Shown here in pieces: positions 1 to 8,016 of a stretch of DNA of 64,000 nucleotides; position 1 is the stretch's first letter; every line of letters starts with the position of its first letter. The stretch comes from Sphingomonas endolithica. Its GTDB lineage: Bacteria > Pseudomonadota > Alphaproteobacteria > Sphingomonadales > Sphingomonadaceae. The position numbers were made by a program, and so were the translations under genes. Under the pieces are notes generated by a model that searched no databases, was not told the DNA's origin, and was given only the letters and a program-made list of their open reading frames with translations. The stretch is from contig NZ_CP103057.1 of the NCBI RefSeq assembly GCF_025231525.1, forward strand, positions 124,001 to 188,000, written 5' to 3'.

Positions 1-50
1 CGCTTTGTAACGGCCACCTGTCCGCCTGGGCGCCGGCGGAGCAAGGAACG
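1..50. repeat. Fragment of a GC-rich palindromic repeat (family R3)
   Basis: These bases resemble the right half of the palindrome at 5519-5624, sharing the core CCTGTCCGCCTGGG followed by a degraded GCCGG arm and GGAAC. Only one arm is visible, so it is either a decayed copy or is cut by the window edge. No gene is apparent from 1 to 144. Confidence 0.35.
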
Positions 51-144
51 TGGCACCGTCCACTTGTGATAATGGATGAAGATGAACTCGCGCCCGGTCG
101 GCCGATTGACCCCACCGTGGCTACCGCTTACCAGCGACGAGGAT

Positions 145-221
145 GCCCCCGTAGCTCAGCCGGATAGAGCAACGGTTTCCTAAACCGTAGGCCGCGTGTT
201 CGAATCTCGCCGGGGGCACCA
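145..221 (+). tRNA. tRNA-Arg (anticodon CCT)
   Basis: A complete cloverleaf can be drawn. The acceptor GCCCCCG (145-151) pairs with CGGGGGC (211-217), the D stem is GCTC/GAGC, and the anticodon stem ACGGT/ACCGT closes the loop TTCCTAA, so the anticodon is CCT at 179-181 (reads AGG). The T loop contains TTCGAAT. The 3' CCA is encoded at 219-221. Confidence 0.95.
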
Positions 222-254
222 CCATCGCAGGCAGCACCCCCGGGGAGCGGCGCA

Positions 255-584
255 TTACGCCTTAACGTGCTGCGAGATGTACTTGTTCATCTCGAACATC
301 GTGCACTTGTCGCGACCGAAGACCTTCTTCAGCTTGTCGTCCGCCAGGATCTCGCGCTTGTTCTCGGGATTCTGGAGGTCGTGCTTCTTGATATACACCC
401 AGACCTTGCTGATCACTTCGCTGCGAGGCAGCTTGTCGTTGCCGACGATCTCGCCGAGCTCCGGAGAAGGCTGTACAGGGGCGTGGATGCCGCCGGTCTT
501 GGGGGCTGCATCCTTGGCAGCAGCGGGCTTCTTGGGCGCCGCGGCCTTCTTGGGCGCCTCTGCCTTAGTGGGGGTCTTCGCCAT
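255..584 (-). CDS. SWIB/MDM2 domain protein
   Basis: A 109-residue protein. Residues 1-30 are a low-complexity Ala/Lys/Pro tail. Residues 36-105 match the SWIB/MDM2 fold, with a conserved core around LPRSEVISKVWVYIKKHDLQ and a later KREILADDKLKKVFG segment. SWIB domains are best known from eukaryotic chromatin remodellers; stand-alone copies occur in chlamydiae and many proteobacteria and may bind DNA or protein. The basic tail is consistent with nucleic-acid binding. A strong AGGAAGGA ribosome site precedes the ATG. It lies 41 nt downstream of the DUF2945 gene on the same strand, so the two are probably cotranscribed. The cellular role is unknown. Confidence 0.88.
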   Translation of the reverse strand: MAKTPTKAEAPKKAAAPKKPAAAKDAAPKTGGIHAPVQPSPELGEIVGNDKLPRSEVISKVWVYIKKHDLQNPENKREILADDKLKKVFGRDKCTMFEMNKYISQHVKA

Positions 585-625
585 TAAAAATTCCTTCCTG
601 ATGTGCCGTTCAAGCCGACATCGGT

Positions 626-826
626 TTACGCCTTCTTCAGCGCGCCCTCCTTGTGCGCTGCCTTTCCGCCATTGTCACTCCTTACAATGAACTCGGGATT
701 GTCCTGGGATGCGGCGACCTTGTGGCCCTTGATCGTTGTCGGGGTGGTCTGCTTCTTCTCGACCACGCCGTGTGCGGTGCCGCCGTGCGACTTCCAGCTG
801 ACTTCATCACCTTTTTTCAGTGTCAT
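626..826 (-). CDS. DUF2945 (hypervirulence-associated Tudor-like) small protein
   Basis: A 66-residue protein beginning MTLKKGDEVSWKSHGGTAHG, which is typical of the DUF2945 family of small SH3/Tudor-like barrels. The family pattern includes an early K-G-D-x-V-x-W, a central G-x-V and a C-terminal A-x-H-K-x-x-A-L. An AGGAGGAA ribosome site lies 6-7 nt before the ATG. It is the promoter-proximal gene of the pair with the SWIB protein. The biochemical function of DUF2945 is not established. Confidence 0.85.
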   Translation of the reverse strand: MTLKKGDEVSWKSHGGTAHGVVEKKQTTPTTIKGHKVAASQDNPEFIVRSDNGGKAAHKEGALKKA

Positions 827-912
827 GGCATTCCTCCTGGCTATGGGGGTTCAGCGCAGGAGGGCGGGATTCGTTGCATGTCCGCGCGCCGCTCCGCCCT
901 GCGACCACCATG

Positions 913-3552
913 CTAGAATTTGTAGCGCGCGGTGATGCCATAGGTGCGCGGCTGGCTGGGATAGGCCGAAATGCTGCCCTGCTGCGCAACCGAGGGGAAG
1001 TAGAAGGTCAGATAGCGGTTGTTGTTGACGTTGCGGCCAAACGCCGAGAGCTGCAGACCATTGTCGAATTCGACCGTCGCGGCGAGGTTGATCTGGCTAA
1101 CCTTGCGGCGGATATCCAGCACGCCGCTGGCGATGCGCGTGTTGCTTTCATACTGCCAGTCGCCGCGCAGCAGCAGCTTGATGTCGGGGGTTAGTTCCTG
1201 CGTGAACGTGGCGCCGGTGGAGACCGAGAATTCGGGTATGTCGCCGGGGCGGGTGCCGGTCAGGTTGGTCGGCACGACGGTCAGCGCCGGGCCGATCGCG
1301 CCGCCAGTGTCGAACGAATCGTATGTCGGATCGAGATAGGTGACTGCGAGGTTCAGCGTCAGCGGGCGCACCGGCGTTACGCTGCCGTCGAACTCGATGC
1401 CGAACACCGATTCCTTCTCGGCATTGGCGAGCGAAAAGCCGGTGCCGGTGAACACGTTGCTCTGGAAGCCTTTGATATATTGTTTGAATACGGCAACGTT
1501 GAAGGCGAAGTTGTTGTACTGGCCCTTCACGCCGACCTCGTAGACGCTCGATTTTTCCGGCCGGGCAAAGCGCGAGCCGGTGCTGAGGTTGGGCAGCGCA
1601 AGGCCGGCAGCACGGATCGGCGAGGTCGCCGGATTCGTCACCGGCGAGCCGGGGATGAAGTCGCTCGCGAGGGGGCGGGAGTCGCGCGACAGATTGAACG
1701 ACGACGCCTTGAAGCCCGTCGCGTGCGTTGCGTAGAAGCTGAGATTGGCGTTTGCCTTGTAGGCGAGGCGCAGCGTGTACGACAGGTTGTCGTCATTGGT
1801 CCGGCCGTCCTCCACCGCATTCGGAAAATTGAGGAAGGGTGGCGTGAACTGCAATGCTTGCAAGGCGAGCAACGGATTCACGGCGGGGTTGGACTGGTTG
1901 GCCGCGCCGAATGCCGCGGCACCGGCCTGGACTTGCGCGAAGCCGGCGGGCTGCGCCGCGGCGAAGGCCTGGATCTGCGCGGCAGTGGCTTGCCCGGGCA
2001 GGCCGAGCAGCTGGCCGACCGTGGTCGCGAGCGCCTGCTGCGTCAGCACCTGGCGACCTATCGCGGTGAAATCCAGCGCCGAGAAAGCATCGGTGCTGAC
2101 CGTGTCAGAGCTGACCTTCTTCTTGTCGCGAGTGTAGTTGAGCCCGGCGGTGAAGGTCAGGCCATCAGTGATCTCGTAGTCCGCCTGCCCGAAGATCGAG
2201 AAGGAATTGTCCTTGTAGCGGAACTTGTCGAACAGCCCGCTACCGGGGGAGAAGAAGGTGCCGACAGGCACGCCGAGAATGCCTTCGACGGTTGGAATGG
2301 CGTTGCCGCTGAGCAGATTGACGTATTGGCGGAACTGACTGCCCTGGATCAGGTCGTCCTCGACCCTGATCTTTTCATGAAACAGGAAGCCGCCGAAGAG
2401 GAAGTTGAGCGGACCATCGAAGTTGGAGGCGAGGCGCAGTTCCTGCGTATAGGTGTCGATATCCGTGCGGTTGGCGTTGCTGCCGATAATGTCCGCGCTG
2501 GTGAAGTCCGAATCCTGATCGGTGCGCAGCTTAACCCCGCGATAGGACGAGATCGAGGTCAGCGTGAGTTGATCGTTGAGATCGAAATCGCCTTGCAGCG
2601 ACACGCCGTAATTCTTGATGTTATTAGTCGAGAGGCGGTTGGTGAACACCTCGTACGAGAAGGGGTTTTCCGAATCAATCTGGCCGCCCAGCGCACGCAC
2701 GGCATTGCCGGTCGGGCCATCGATGACGTTGGCGACGGCGCAGCAATTCTCGTCGACCTTGTCGTAATCGGCGATCAGCCGGAACTTGACGGTTGAACTC
2801 GGCTGGAACAGCAATTGCCCGCGAAAGCCGTAGCGATTGCGGTTGTTGGTCTCTTCGTCGAGCGCGAGATCCCGCACGTAACCGTCGCGGTGATTGTAAT
2901 TGCCGGCCAGCGAGAAGGCGATCGTGTCGGTGATCGGGCCGGTGACGTCGCCCTTCAGGATGACGGCATTGTAATTCCCGTAGGATGCCTCGGCCGAGCC
3001 GCCCAATTTGAAGGCGGGTTCGGCGGTGACGATGCTGATGATACCGGCCGACGCGTTCTTGCCGAACAGGGTCGATTGCGGGCCGCGCAACACTTCGACA
3101 CGCTTCAGATTGGGCAGGTCGGTAATCTGTGCCGCGGAGCGCGAGCGATACACGCCATCGACGAACACGCCCACCGACGGCTCGATGCCGGCATTGTTCG
3201 CGCCATTGCCGAAACCACGGATGATGAAATTGGTGTTGGCCGAACTCTGCAACTGCCCCACGCGCAGCGAAGGAACGACGGACTGAAGGTCGATCAGGTC
3301 GCGGATCTGCGCCTGCTCGATCGTCTGCGCGCTGGTGACCGAGACCGCGACCGGCGTATCGAGCAGCGTCAGTTCTCGCTTCAAGGCGGTGACGATGATG
3401 TCGCGGTCCTGGGTGTCGCCGTCCTGATCGTCGCGGCTGGTGCTGTCGTCCTGCGCCGGCGCGGCGAGCGGCCGCGAGGATTCCTGTGCCGTCGCGGGCA
3501 TGGCCGCGATCATCGCCAGAGCCGATGCCGCAAGCAGTTCGTACTTCTTCAT
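913..3552 (-). CDS. TonB-dependent outer-membrane receptor
   Basis: An outer-membrane active-transport channel, substrate unknown. I choose the ATG at 3552 rather than an upstream in-frame start at 3687, because it opens a clean signal peptide (MKKYELLAASALAMIAAMPA, cut after ATAQ) and is preceded by AGGAGGGG. The mature protein (879 residues including signal) starts with a TonB-box-like DIIVTA. It continues with a plug domain (VLRGPQSTLFGKNASAG, then GIISI) and a long 22-strand-type barrel ending in a terminal Phe (ARYKF), as expected for BAM substrates. The loop around GQLLGLPGQATAAQ is Ala/Gln-rich. The gene stands alone and is divergent from folE with about 225 nt between. No TonB, ExbB or substrate enzyme lies beside it. 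Confidence 0.93.
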   Translation of the reverse strand: MKKYELLAASALAMIAAMPATAQESSRPLAAPAQDDSTSRDDQDGDTQDRDIIVTALKRELTLLDTPVAVSVTSAQTIEQAQIRDLIDLQSVVPSLRVGQLQSSANTNFIIRGFGNGANNAGIEPSVGVFVDGVYRSRSAAQITDLPNLKRVEVLRGPQSTLFGKNASAGIISIVTAEPAFKLGGSAEASYGNYNAVILKGDVTGPITDTIAFSLAGNYNHRDGYVRDLALDEETNNRNRYGFRGQLLFQPSSTVKFRLIADYDKVDENCCAVANVIDGPTGNAVRALGGQIDSENPFSYEVFTNRLSTNNIKNYGVSLQGDFDLNDQLTLTSISSYRGVKLRTDQDSDFTSADIIGSNANRTDIDTYTQELRLASNFDGPLNFLFGGFLFHEKIRVEDDLIQGSQFRQYVNLLSGNAIPTVEGILGVPVGTFFSPGSGLFDKFRYKDNSFSIFGQADYEITDGLTFTAGLNYTRDKKKVSSDTVSTDAFSALDFTAIGRQVLTQQALATTVGQLLGLPGQATAAQIQAFAAAQPAGFAQVQAGAAAFGAANQSNPAVNPLLALQALQFTPPFLNFPNAVEDGRTNDDNLSYTLRLAYKANANLSFYATHATGFKASSFNLSRDSRPLASDFIPGSPVTNPATSPIRAAGLALPNLSTGSRFARPEKSSVYEVGVKGQYNNFAFNVAVFKQYIKGFQSNVFTGTGFSLANAEKESVFGIEFDGSVTPVRPLTLNLAVTYLDPTYDSFDTGGAIGPALTVVPTNLTGTRPGDIPEFSVSTGATFTQELTPDIKLLLRGDWQYESNTRIASGVLDIRRKVSQINLAATVEFDNGLQLSAFGRNVNNNRYLTFYFPSVAQQGSISAYPSQPRTYGITARYKF

Positions 3553-3778
3553 GATGATCCCCTCCTGTGCGCCGCCGATCTTGGTCGGCTGGCGCGGTTC
3601 GTTGATGAACGGACGAAAGCTGCGCCCGCCGGCCAGCGCCGTCAATCCGATATCGGTGGCGCTGATGCGGGCTTGCGGCGTCGGCACCTAAATGAGACAG
3701 TCGCTCTATGAGATCCAACAATTACCGAGCGTCGCTTGCCGTAGCCTCAACTGCGCCGCGCCGTCCGAGGAACGATGC

Positions 3779-4399
3779 ATGACGGAGGGTGCGGACGATC
3801 CCACGGGCGGCGATCTTGTCGCTGCGTCGACCAAATTACCGGTGCCGGCCGCCGTGCAGGACGCCATTCGCACGCTGATCGAATGGGCCGGTGACGATCC
3901 CACGCGCGAGGGGCTGATCGACACCCCGGCCCGCGTGGCACGGGCCTGGAAGGAATATTGCAGCGGCTATGGTGAGGATCCCGCGCTGCATCTGGCGCGC
4001 GTGTTCGAGGAAGTCGGCGGCTATGACGAGATCGTGCTGCTGAAGGACATCCCGTTCCAGTCGCATTGCGAGCATCACATGGCGCCGATCATCGGCAAGG
4101 CGCACATTGCCTATCTGCCGCGTGACCATGTCGTCGGCATCTCCAAGCTGGCGCGCGTGCTGCATGCCTTTGCGCGGCGACTGCAGGTGCAGGAACGGCT
4201 GACCGCCGAAGTGGCTGATTGCATCTGGGACAATCTGAAGCCGCACGGCGTGGCCGTGGTCATCGAGGCAAGTCATGCCTGCATGACCGCGCGCGGCGTG
4301 CGGACGCCGGGGGTTAACATGGTCACTAGCCGGATGATGGGCGTGTTCCGCGATGACGAGCGCAGCCGCAAGGAAGTGCTCGCCTTGATGGGCTGCTGA
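3779..4399 (+). CDS. folE: GTP cyclohydrolase I (FolE)
   Basis: Converts GTP to 7,8-dihydroneopterin triphosphate, the entry step of folate/pterin synthesis. The zinc and catalytic residues are visible: Cys and His in SHCEHHMAPIIGKAHIAYLP, and the second Cys in SHACMTARGV. Substrate-binding signature SKLARVLHAFARRLQVQERL is present. An in-frame start exists at 3692, but the ATG at 3779 follows a GAGGAACG site and gives a 206-residue product of normal length. It is the first gene of folE-SDR-folB, with 5 nt to the next start. Confidence 0.95.
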   Translation: MTEGADDPTGGDLVAASTKLPVPAAVQDAIRTLIEWAGDDPTREGLIDTPARVARAWKEYCSGYGEDPALHLARVFEEVGGYDEIVLLKDIPFQSHCEHHMAPIIGKAHIAYLPRDHVVGISKLARVLHAFARRLQVQERLTAEVADCIWDNLKPHGVAVVIEASHACMTARGVRTPGVNMVTSRMMGVFRDDERSRKEVLALMGC

Positions 4400-4404
4400 G
4401 CCAA

Positions 4405-5154
4405 GTGACGCGCATCGTTCTGGTCACCGGCGGCGCCAAGCGCCTGGGTGCGATCATTGCCCGGCGGCTCGCCGCGGCCGGGCACGGCATCGTGATTCAT
4501 TACGGCACCTCGCAAGCGGAGGCCGAGGCGCTGGCGACCGAGATCGGCGCATTGGGCGTCGTACAGGGCGATCTCGGCGAAACGGCATCGATTGACGACC
4601 TGTTCGCGCGCGCGCGGCAGATCGCGGGCAGGGCGATCGACGGGCTGGTCAACAGCGCATCGGCGTTCGAATACGATACGCCGCCACACCTGGACCCGGC
4701 ATTGCTCGAGCGGCTTTATGCGATCGGTCATTCGGCGCCGGTCCTGCTGGCCTCGGCGCTGGCGCGGCAGGAGGATCTGCGCGACGGCGCGGTGATCAAC
4801 CTGCTCGACCAGAAAGTGGCCAACCTCAACCCCGATTTCTTTTCCTATACCGGCGGCAAGACCGCGCTCGCCGGTGCCACGGTGATGCTGGCCCAGGCGC
4901 TGGGGCCGCGCGTGCGCGTGAATGCGGTGGCGCTCGGCCTGTCGCTGCCGAGCGGCGACCAGAGCGCGGCGGAGTTCGAGGCAGTGTCACGCCGCAATCT
5001 CCTGCAACGTGCCGTCGATCCGGCGGACATCGCAGCGGCAGTCGCCTTCCTCCTGGAGGCGCGGGGCCTGCATGGCCAGACGATCTTCGTCGATGGCGGG
5101 CAACGCTTTCTACCACTGGGCCGCGACGTGATGTTCGAGCGCGCACGTGGCTGA
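4405..5154 (+). CDS. SDR oxidoreductase, pteridine reductase / FolM-like
   Basis: A 249-residue short-chain dehydrogenase with a GTG start. The nucleotide-binding motif is TGGAKRLG, which fits TGxxxRxG, the variant used by pteridine reductase PTR1 and E. coli FolM rather than the usual TGxxxGxG. The catalytic Tyr and Lys occur as SYTGGK, and the C-terminus ends with the usual GQTIFVDGG. It sits between folE and folB, overlapping folB by 8 nt, so a role in reducing dihydropterins or dihydrofolate is plausible. Substrate is an inference. The C-terminal tail RFLPLGRDVMFERARG is short and polar. Confidence 0.85.
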   Translation: MTRIVLVTGGAKRLGAIIARRLAAAGHGIVIHYGTSQAEAEALATEIGALGVVQGDLGETASIDDLFARARQIAGRAIDGLVNSASAFEYDTPPHLDPALLERLYAIGHSAPVLLASALARQEDLRDGAVINLLDQKVANLNPDFFSYTGGKTALAGATVMLAQALGPRVRVNAVALGLSLPSGDQSAAEFEAVSRRNLLQRAVDPADIAAAVAFLLEARGLHGQTIFVDGGQRFLPLGRDVMFERARG

Positions 5155-5509
5155 GTTCACGACCATGCTGGACGGGCTTGGCGTGATGATCCGGCTCGGC
5201 ATCCACCCGCACGAGGCGGAGCCGCAACCGGTGACCGTGTCGGTCGAGATGACTGTCCATTATGCCGCACCCCTGGACGAGGACCGCATCGACCTCGTGC
5301 TGGATTACGATTTCGTCCGTGCGGGCATCCTGGAACTGGCGGCGACGCGGCGTTTCGCGCTGCAGGAGACGTTGTGCGAGACGATCGCCGCCTTGTGCCT
5401 AGGCGATGTGCGGGTGCGGCGGGTACGGGTGCGGACGATGAAGATCGACATCTATCCGGATGCGGGAATCGGGTGTGAGATCGTTCGGGTGCGGAATTCG
5501 ATCGATTGA
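5147..5509 (+). CDS. folB: Dihydroneopterin aldolase (FolB)
   Basis: A 120-residue protein of the FolB/FolX fold. It cleaves 7,8-dihydroneopterin to 6-hydroxymethyl-7,8-dihydropterin. The family pattern is visible: G-V-M-I-R-L-G-I-H-P-H-E near the start, a DLVLDYDFVR segment, the substrate-binding Glu in LQETLCETIA, and a VRVRTMKIDIYP strand. The GTG start at 5147 overlaps the end of the SDR gene, indicating translational coupling. folP and folK are not in the window. Confidence 0.9.
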   Translation: MAEFTTMLDGLGVMIRLGIHPHEAEPQPVTVSVEMTVHYAAPLDEDRIDLVLDYDFVRAGILELAATRRFALQETLCETIAALCLGDVRVRRVRVRTMKIDIYPDAGIGCEIVRVRNSID

Positions 5510-5518
5510 AATCCTAGC

Positions 5519-5624
5519 CTGTTCCCCGGCGAAGGCCGGGGTACAGTCGTGGAACGATGGTGGTATCGGTAACGCTTCGTTACATCGACCTGTCCGCCTG
5601 GGCCCCGGTCTCCGCCGGGGAACA
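5519..5624. repeat. Palindromic repeat, family R3
   Basis: The left arm CTGTTCCCCGGCGAAGGCCG and a right arm ending GCCGGGGAACAG are inverted repeats separated by a 60-nt loop. The same arms recur at 21653, 51343 and 60271. Here it lies between the convergent genes folB and leuA, where its hairpin could also act as a transcript end. Confidence 0.8.
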
Positions 5625-5631
5625 GTCAGTC

Positions 5632-7341
5632 TTAGATATGATTAGCGGCCGACAGCACGGCGCGCACCGAGGCGGTCGCGACGTCGGTGTCGAGGCCTAC
5701 CCCGAACACGATTGCGTCAGATGGTGTGCGGCATTCGAGATACGCCGCCGCCTGCGCGTCCGATCCATGGCCGAGCGCATGTTCGTTATAGTCCACCACT
5801 TCCAGCTCGACGCCACAATCCTCGCGTAACGCATCCAGAACACTTGAGATAAGCCCGTTGCCGCGGCCGCTGATCGAGCGTTCCTGGCCGTCGAAACGTA
5901 CCTTGCCGGCGAAGGTGCTGGGCATGCCGCCGGGGGCGTGGCTTTCCTGATAATCGATCAGCGCGAAGCGATCGCGACCGCTCGGCAGGTAGGCGACCTC
6001 GAAGCGGCTCCAGATGTCGGCGGCGTTCAACTCGCGGCTGGTCTCGTCAGCCATCGCCTGGACGTGGCGGCTGAAGTCTGCCTGCAACCTTTTGGGCAGT
6101 TTCAGCCCCTTGTCCTGCTCAATTACCCAGGCGACCCCGCCTTTGCCGGACTGCGAATTGACGCGGATCACCGCTTCGTAGCTGCGACCGAGATCGGCCG
6201 GGTCGATCGGCAGATAAGGGACCTCCCACAGCGTGTCGTTGCGTGCTTCCTGCGCCGCGAAGCCCTTCTTGATCGCGTCCTGGTGGCTTCCCGAAAAGGC
6301 GGTGAAGACAAGATCGCCGGCGTAGGGCGTGCGCGGATGGACGGGCAGGTTGGTGCAATAGTTCACCGTGCTGACAATCGTATCAATATCAGAGAAATCC
6401 AGCTTCGGATCAATGCCTTGCGTGTACATGTTGAGCGCCACGGTGACGAGGTCGCAATTGCCGGTGCGCTCGCCATTGCCGAGCAGGCAGCCTTCGATCC
6501 GGTCGGCCCCAGCCATCAGCCCCAGCTCCGCCGCGGCCACGCCGGTACCGCGATCGTTATGCGTGTGCAGCGAGATGACCACGCTGTCGCGGTTCGGGAT
6601 ATGCAGCGCGAACCACTCGATCTGGTCGGCATAGATGTTGGGCGTGGCACATTCGACCGTCGCGGGCAGGTTGAAGATGATCGGCCGGTCCGGCGTGGGT
6701 TGCAACACTTCCATTACGGCGGCGCAGACCTCGACCGAAAAATCGAGCTCGGCGGTGGAGAAGGTCTCGGGCGAATATTCGAATATCCAGTCGGTGTCCG
6801 GCTGCGCCGCCGCGCAGTCGCGCACGATCTTGGCACCCTCGACCGCGATGTCGCGCACTTCGCTGCGCGTCATGCCGAAGACGATCTTGCGCCAGGCGGG
6901 GCTGACCGCATTGTAGAGGTGCACGATTGCCCTCTTGCTGCCGCGCAGGCTGTCGAAGCTCGTCTCGATCAGGTCGCGGCGCGATTGCGTCAGGACCTGA
7001 ATGGCGACGTCGTCGGGTACGCGATCGCCCCGTACCAGACCGGAGATGAAGTCGAATTCGGTGGCGCCGGCGGAAGGGAAGCCGACTTCGATCTCCTTCA
7101 GGCCGACCTTGACCAGCAGGTCGAACAGCCGTGTCTTCTTCTCCGCATCCATCGGATCGATCAGCGCTTGGTTGCCGTCGCGCAGATCGGTCGAGAGCCA
7201 GCGGGGTGGCGTGGTGATCGTGCGCGACGGCCATTGCCGGTCGGGCAGGTCGATCTGCGGGAAAGGACGGTATTTCGCGGAGGGGTCGCGCAGCATGATG
7301 GGTCTCGCTGGATGCTTGGAGGTCGTTTCGAGCGGCTTCAT
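5632..7341 (-). CDS. leuA: 2-isopropylmalate synthase (LeuA)
   Basis: Condenses 2-ketoisovalerate with acetyl-CoA, the committed step of leucine synthesis. The catalytic loop LSTDLRDGNQAL and the metal-binding HTHNDRGTGVA are clear, as is GNGERTGNCDLV. The C-terminal LeuA allosteric domain (about residues 430-569) is present, so leucine feedback inhibition is expected. Length (569 residues) and the R-x-I-T-x-P-P-R-W-L-S-T-D-L-R-D-G-N-Q start fit the longer LeuA type. The ATG at 7341 is preceded by AAGGGA; an alternative ATG at 7296 has a poorer site. It stands alone behind a leader that encodes a leucine-rich peptide (separate entry). Confidence 0.95.
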   Translation of the reverse strand: MKPLETTSKHPARPIMLRDPSAKYRPFPQIDLPDRQWPSRTITTPPRWLSTDLRDGNQALIDPMDAEKKTRLFDLLVKVGLKEIEVGFPSAGATEFDFISGLVRGDRVPDDVAIQVLTQSRRDLIETSFDSLRGSKRAIVHLYNAVSPAWRKIVFGMTRSEVRDIAVEGAKIVRDCAAAQPDTDWIFEYSPETFSTAELDFSVEVCAAVMEVLQPTPDRPIIFNLPATVECATPNIYADQIEWFALHIPNRDSVVISLHTHNDRGTGVAAAELGLMAGADRIEGCLLGNGERTGNCDLVTVALNMYTQGIDPKLDFSDIDTIVSTVNYCTNLPVHPRTPYAGDLVFTAFSGSHQDAIKKGFAAQEARNDTLWEVPYLPIDPADLGRSYEAVIRVNSQSGKGGVAWVIEQDKGLKLPKRLQADFSRHVQAMADETSRELNAADIWSRFEVAYLPSGRDRFALIDYQESHAPGGMPSTFAGKVRFDGQERSISGRGNGLISSVLDALREDCGVELEVVDYNEHALGHGSDAQAAAYLECRTPSDAIVFGVGLDTDVATASVRAVLSAANHI

Positions 7342-7344
7342 GTT

Positions 7345-7395
7345 CCCTTAGGCGGGATCGCATGCGCGGAGCATGCGGGAGTGCGCGCCTAAGGG
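7345..7395 (-). promoter_or_regulatory. leuA leader: RBS-sequestering complementary segments
   Basis: In the leuA mRNA, CCCTTAGGCG (complement of 7386-7395) spans the stop codon of the leader peptide. It is perfectly complementary over 10 nt to CGCCTAAGGG (complement of 7345-7354), which contains the leuA ribosome-binding site. Between them lies a GCATGC-based hairpin. A competing local hairpin CGCGCC-CTTA-GGCGCG can form around the stop codon. No U-run follows, which argues for translational rather than transcriptional attenuation. Confidence 0.65.
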
Positions 7396-7436
7396 CGCGT
7401 AAGTCGCAGCAGCGAAAGAAGCGTGCCGAGCATCAT
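7389..7436 (-). CDS. LeuL-like leucine-rich leader peptide
   Basis: A 16-codon reading frame encoding MMLGTLLSLLRLTRP, with leucine at 6 of 15 positions including two Leu-Leu pairs, ending at TAG. An AAAGG ribosome site lies 3 nt before the first ATG and 6 nt before the second, so the second ATG (7433) may be used. It ends 47 nt upstream of leuA. Such a peptide is the hallmark of ribosome-mediated attenuation of leucine genes. The stop codon lies inside the segment that can mask the leuA ribosome site. Confidence 0.75.
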   Translation of the reverse strand: MMLGTLLSLLRLTRP

Positions 7437-7537
7437 AAGCCTTTCGTAGCGTGCATGCAGCGGCGCTGTCCAGTCGCGCATCAACTCGACGGCGCAAGCT
7501 GCAGAAGGCGCAAGGGGCTAGGAATGATCGACGTTAA

Positions 7538-7557
7538 GGCAGATTTCATCATCTGCC
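7538..7557. promoter_or_regulatory. Inverted repeat in front of the BLUF gene
   Basis: GGCAGAT-TTCATC-ATCTGCC is a perfect 7-bp inverted repeat with a 6-nt spacer. It ends 15 nt before the BLUF start codon and just upstream of its AGGA ribosome site. It could be an operator or a 5' UTR hairpin. Confidence 0.45.
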
Positions 7558-7572
7558 GCTAGGATACACAGA

Positions 7573-7986
7573 ATGGATACCGATATCGCGCCGCTCCGTC
7601 AGCTTCTCTACGTAAGCTCGAGCAATCCCAGGGGTGCCCAGATCGACGTTGCCAAGGTGGTCGAACAATCGCGGCACAACAACGCTTTAGACGGGGTAAC
7701 CGGTTTATTGTGGAGCGATAACACAAGGTTCCTGCAAGTGCTTGAAGGAACCGCAGAAAGCGTCGGTACCACCTTTGCGCGGATCAAGCAGGATCCGCGA
7801 CATCATGCGATCGTCGTGCTGCACGACCGTCCCATCGAGAAGCGCCAGTTCGGGAGCTGGACGATGGCGCAGCGCCGTCCGGGCGACAATGCCGACGCGT
7901 TCGACGAGCAGATGCGGCGTGCGCTGGAGAATGCATCCGAATCGGTGCGCGGGAACTTCCTGGGGTTGATCGCGGCGCGAGGCTGA
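7573..7986 (+). CDS. BLUF-domain blue-light photoreceptor
   Basis: A 137-residue single-domain BLUF protein that binds FAD and senses blue light. All key photocycle residues line up with AppA numbering offsets: Tyr13 (LLYVSSS), Asn37 (RHNNALDGVTG), Gln55 (RFLQVLEG), Trp96 and Met98 (GSWTM). The family signature QDPRHH is also present. Residues after 105 form a short helical cap, with no fused output domain, so signalling must go through a protein partner that is not evident nearby. It is divergent from leuA and convergent with the yceI-like gene. Confidence 0.93.
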   Translation: MDTDIAPLRQLLYVSSSNPRGAQIDVAKVVEQSRHNNALDGVTGLLWSDNTRFLQVLEGTAESVGTTFARIKQDPRHHAIVVLHDRPIEKRQFGSWTMAQRRPGDNADAFDEQMRRALENASESVRGNFLGLIAARG

Positions 7987-8016
7987 TCGGCAGACCCGAT
8001 CGCCCCGCGCCCCGGA

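Noticed and set aside
1480..2796. 438-residue open frame on the plus strand opposite the TonB receptor
   Set aside because: It is a shadow of the receptor gene caused by high GC; it has no ribosome site, no domain and Arg/Gly-rich composition.
7381..7400. Local hairpin in the leuA leader as an intrinsic terminator
   Set aside because: The stem CGCGCC-CTTA-GGCGCG has no U-run after it; a translational role fits better.
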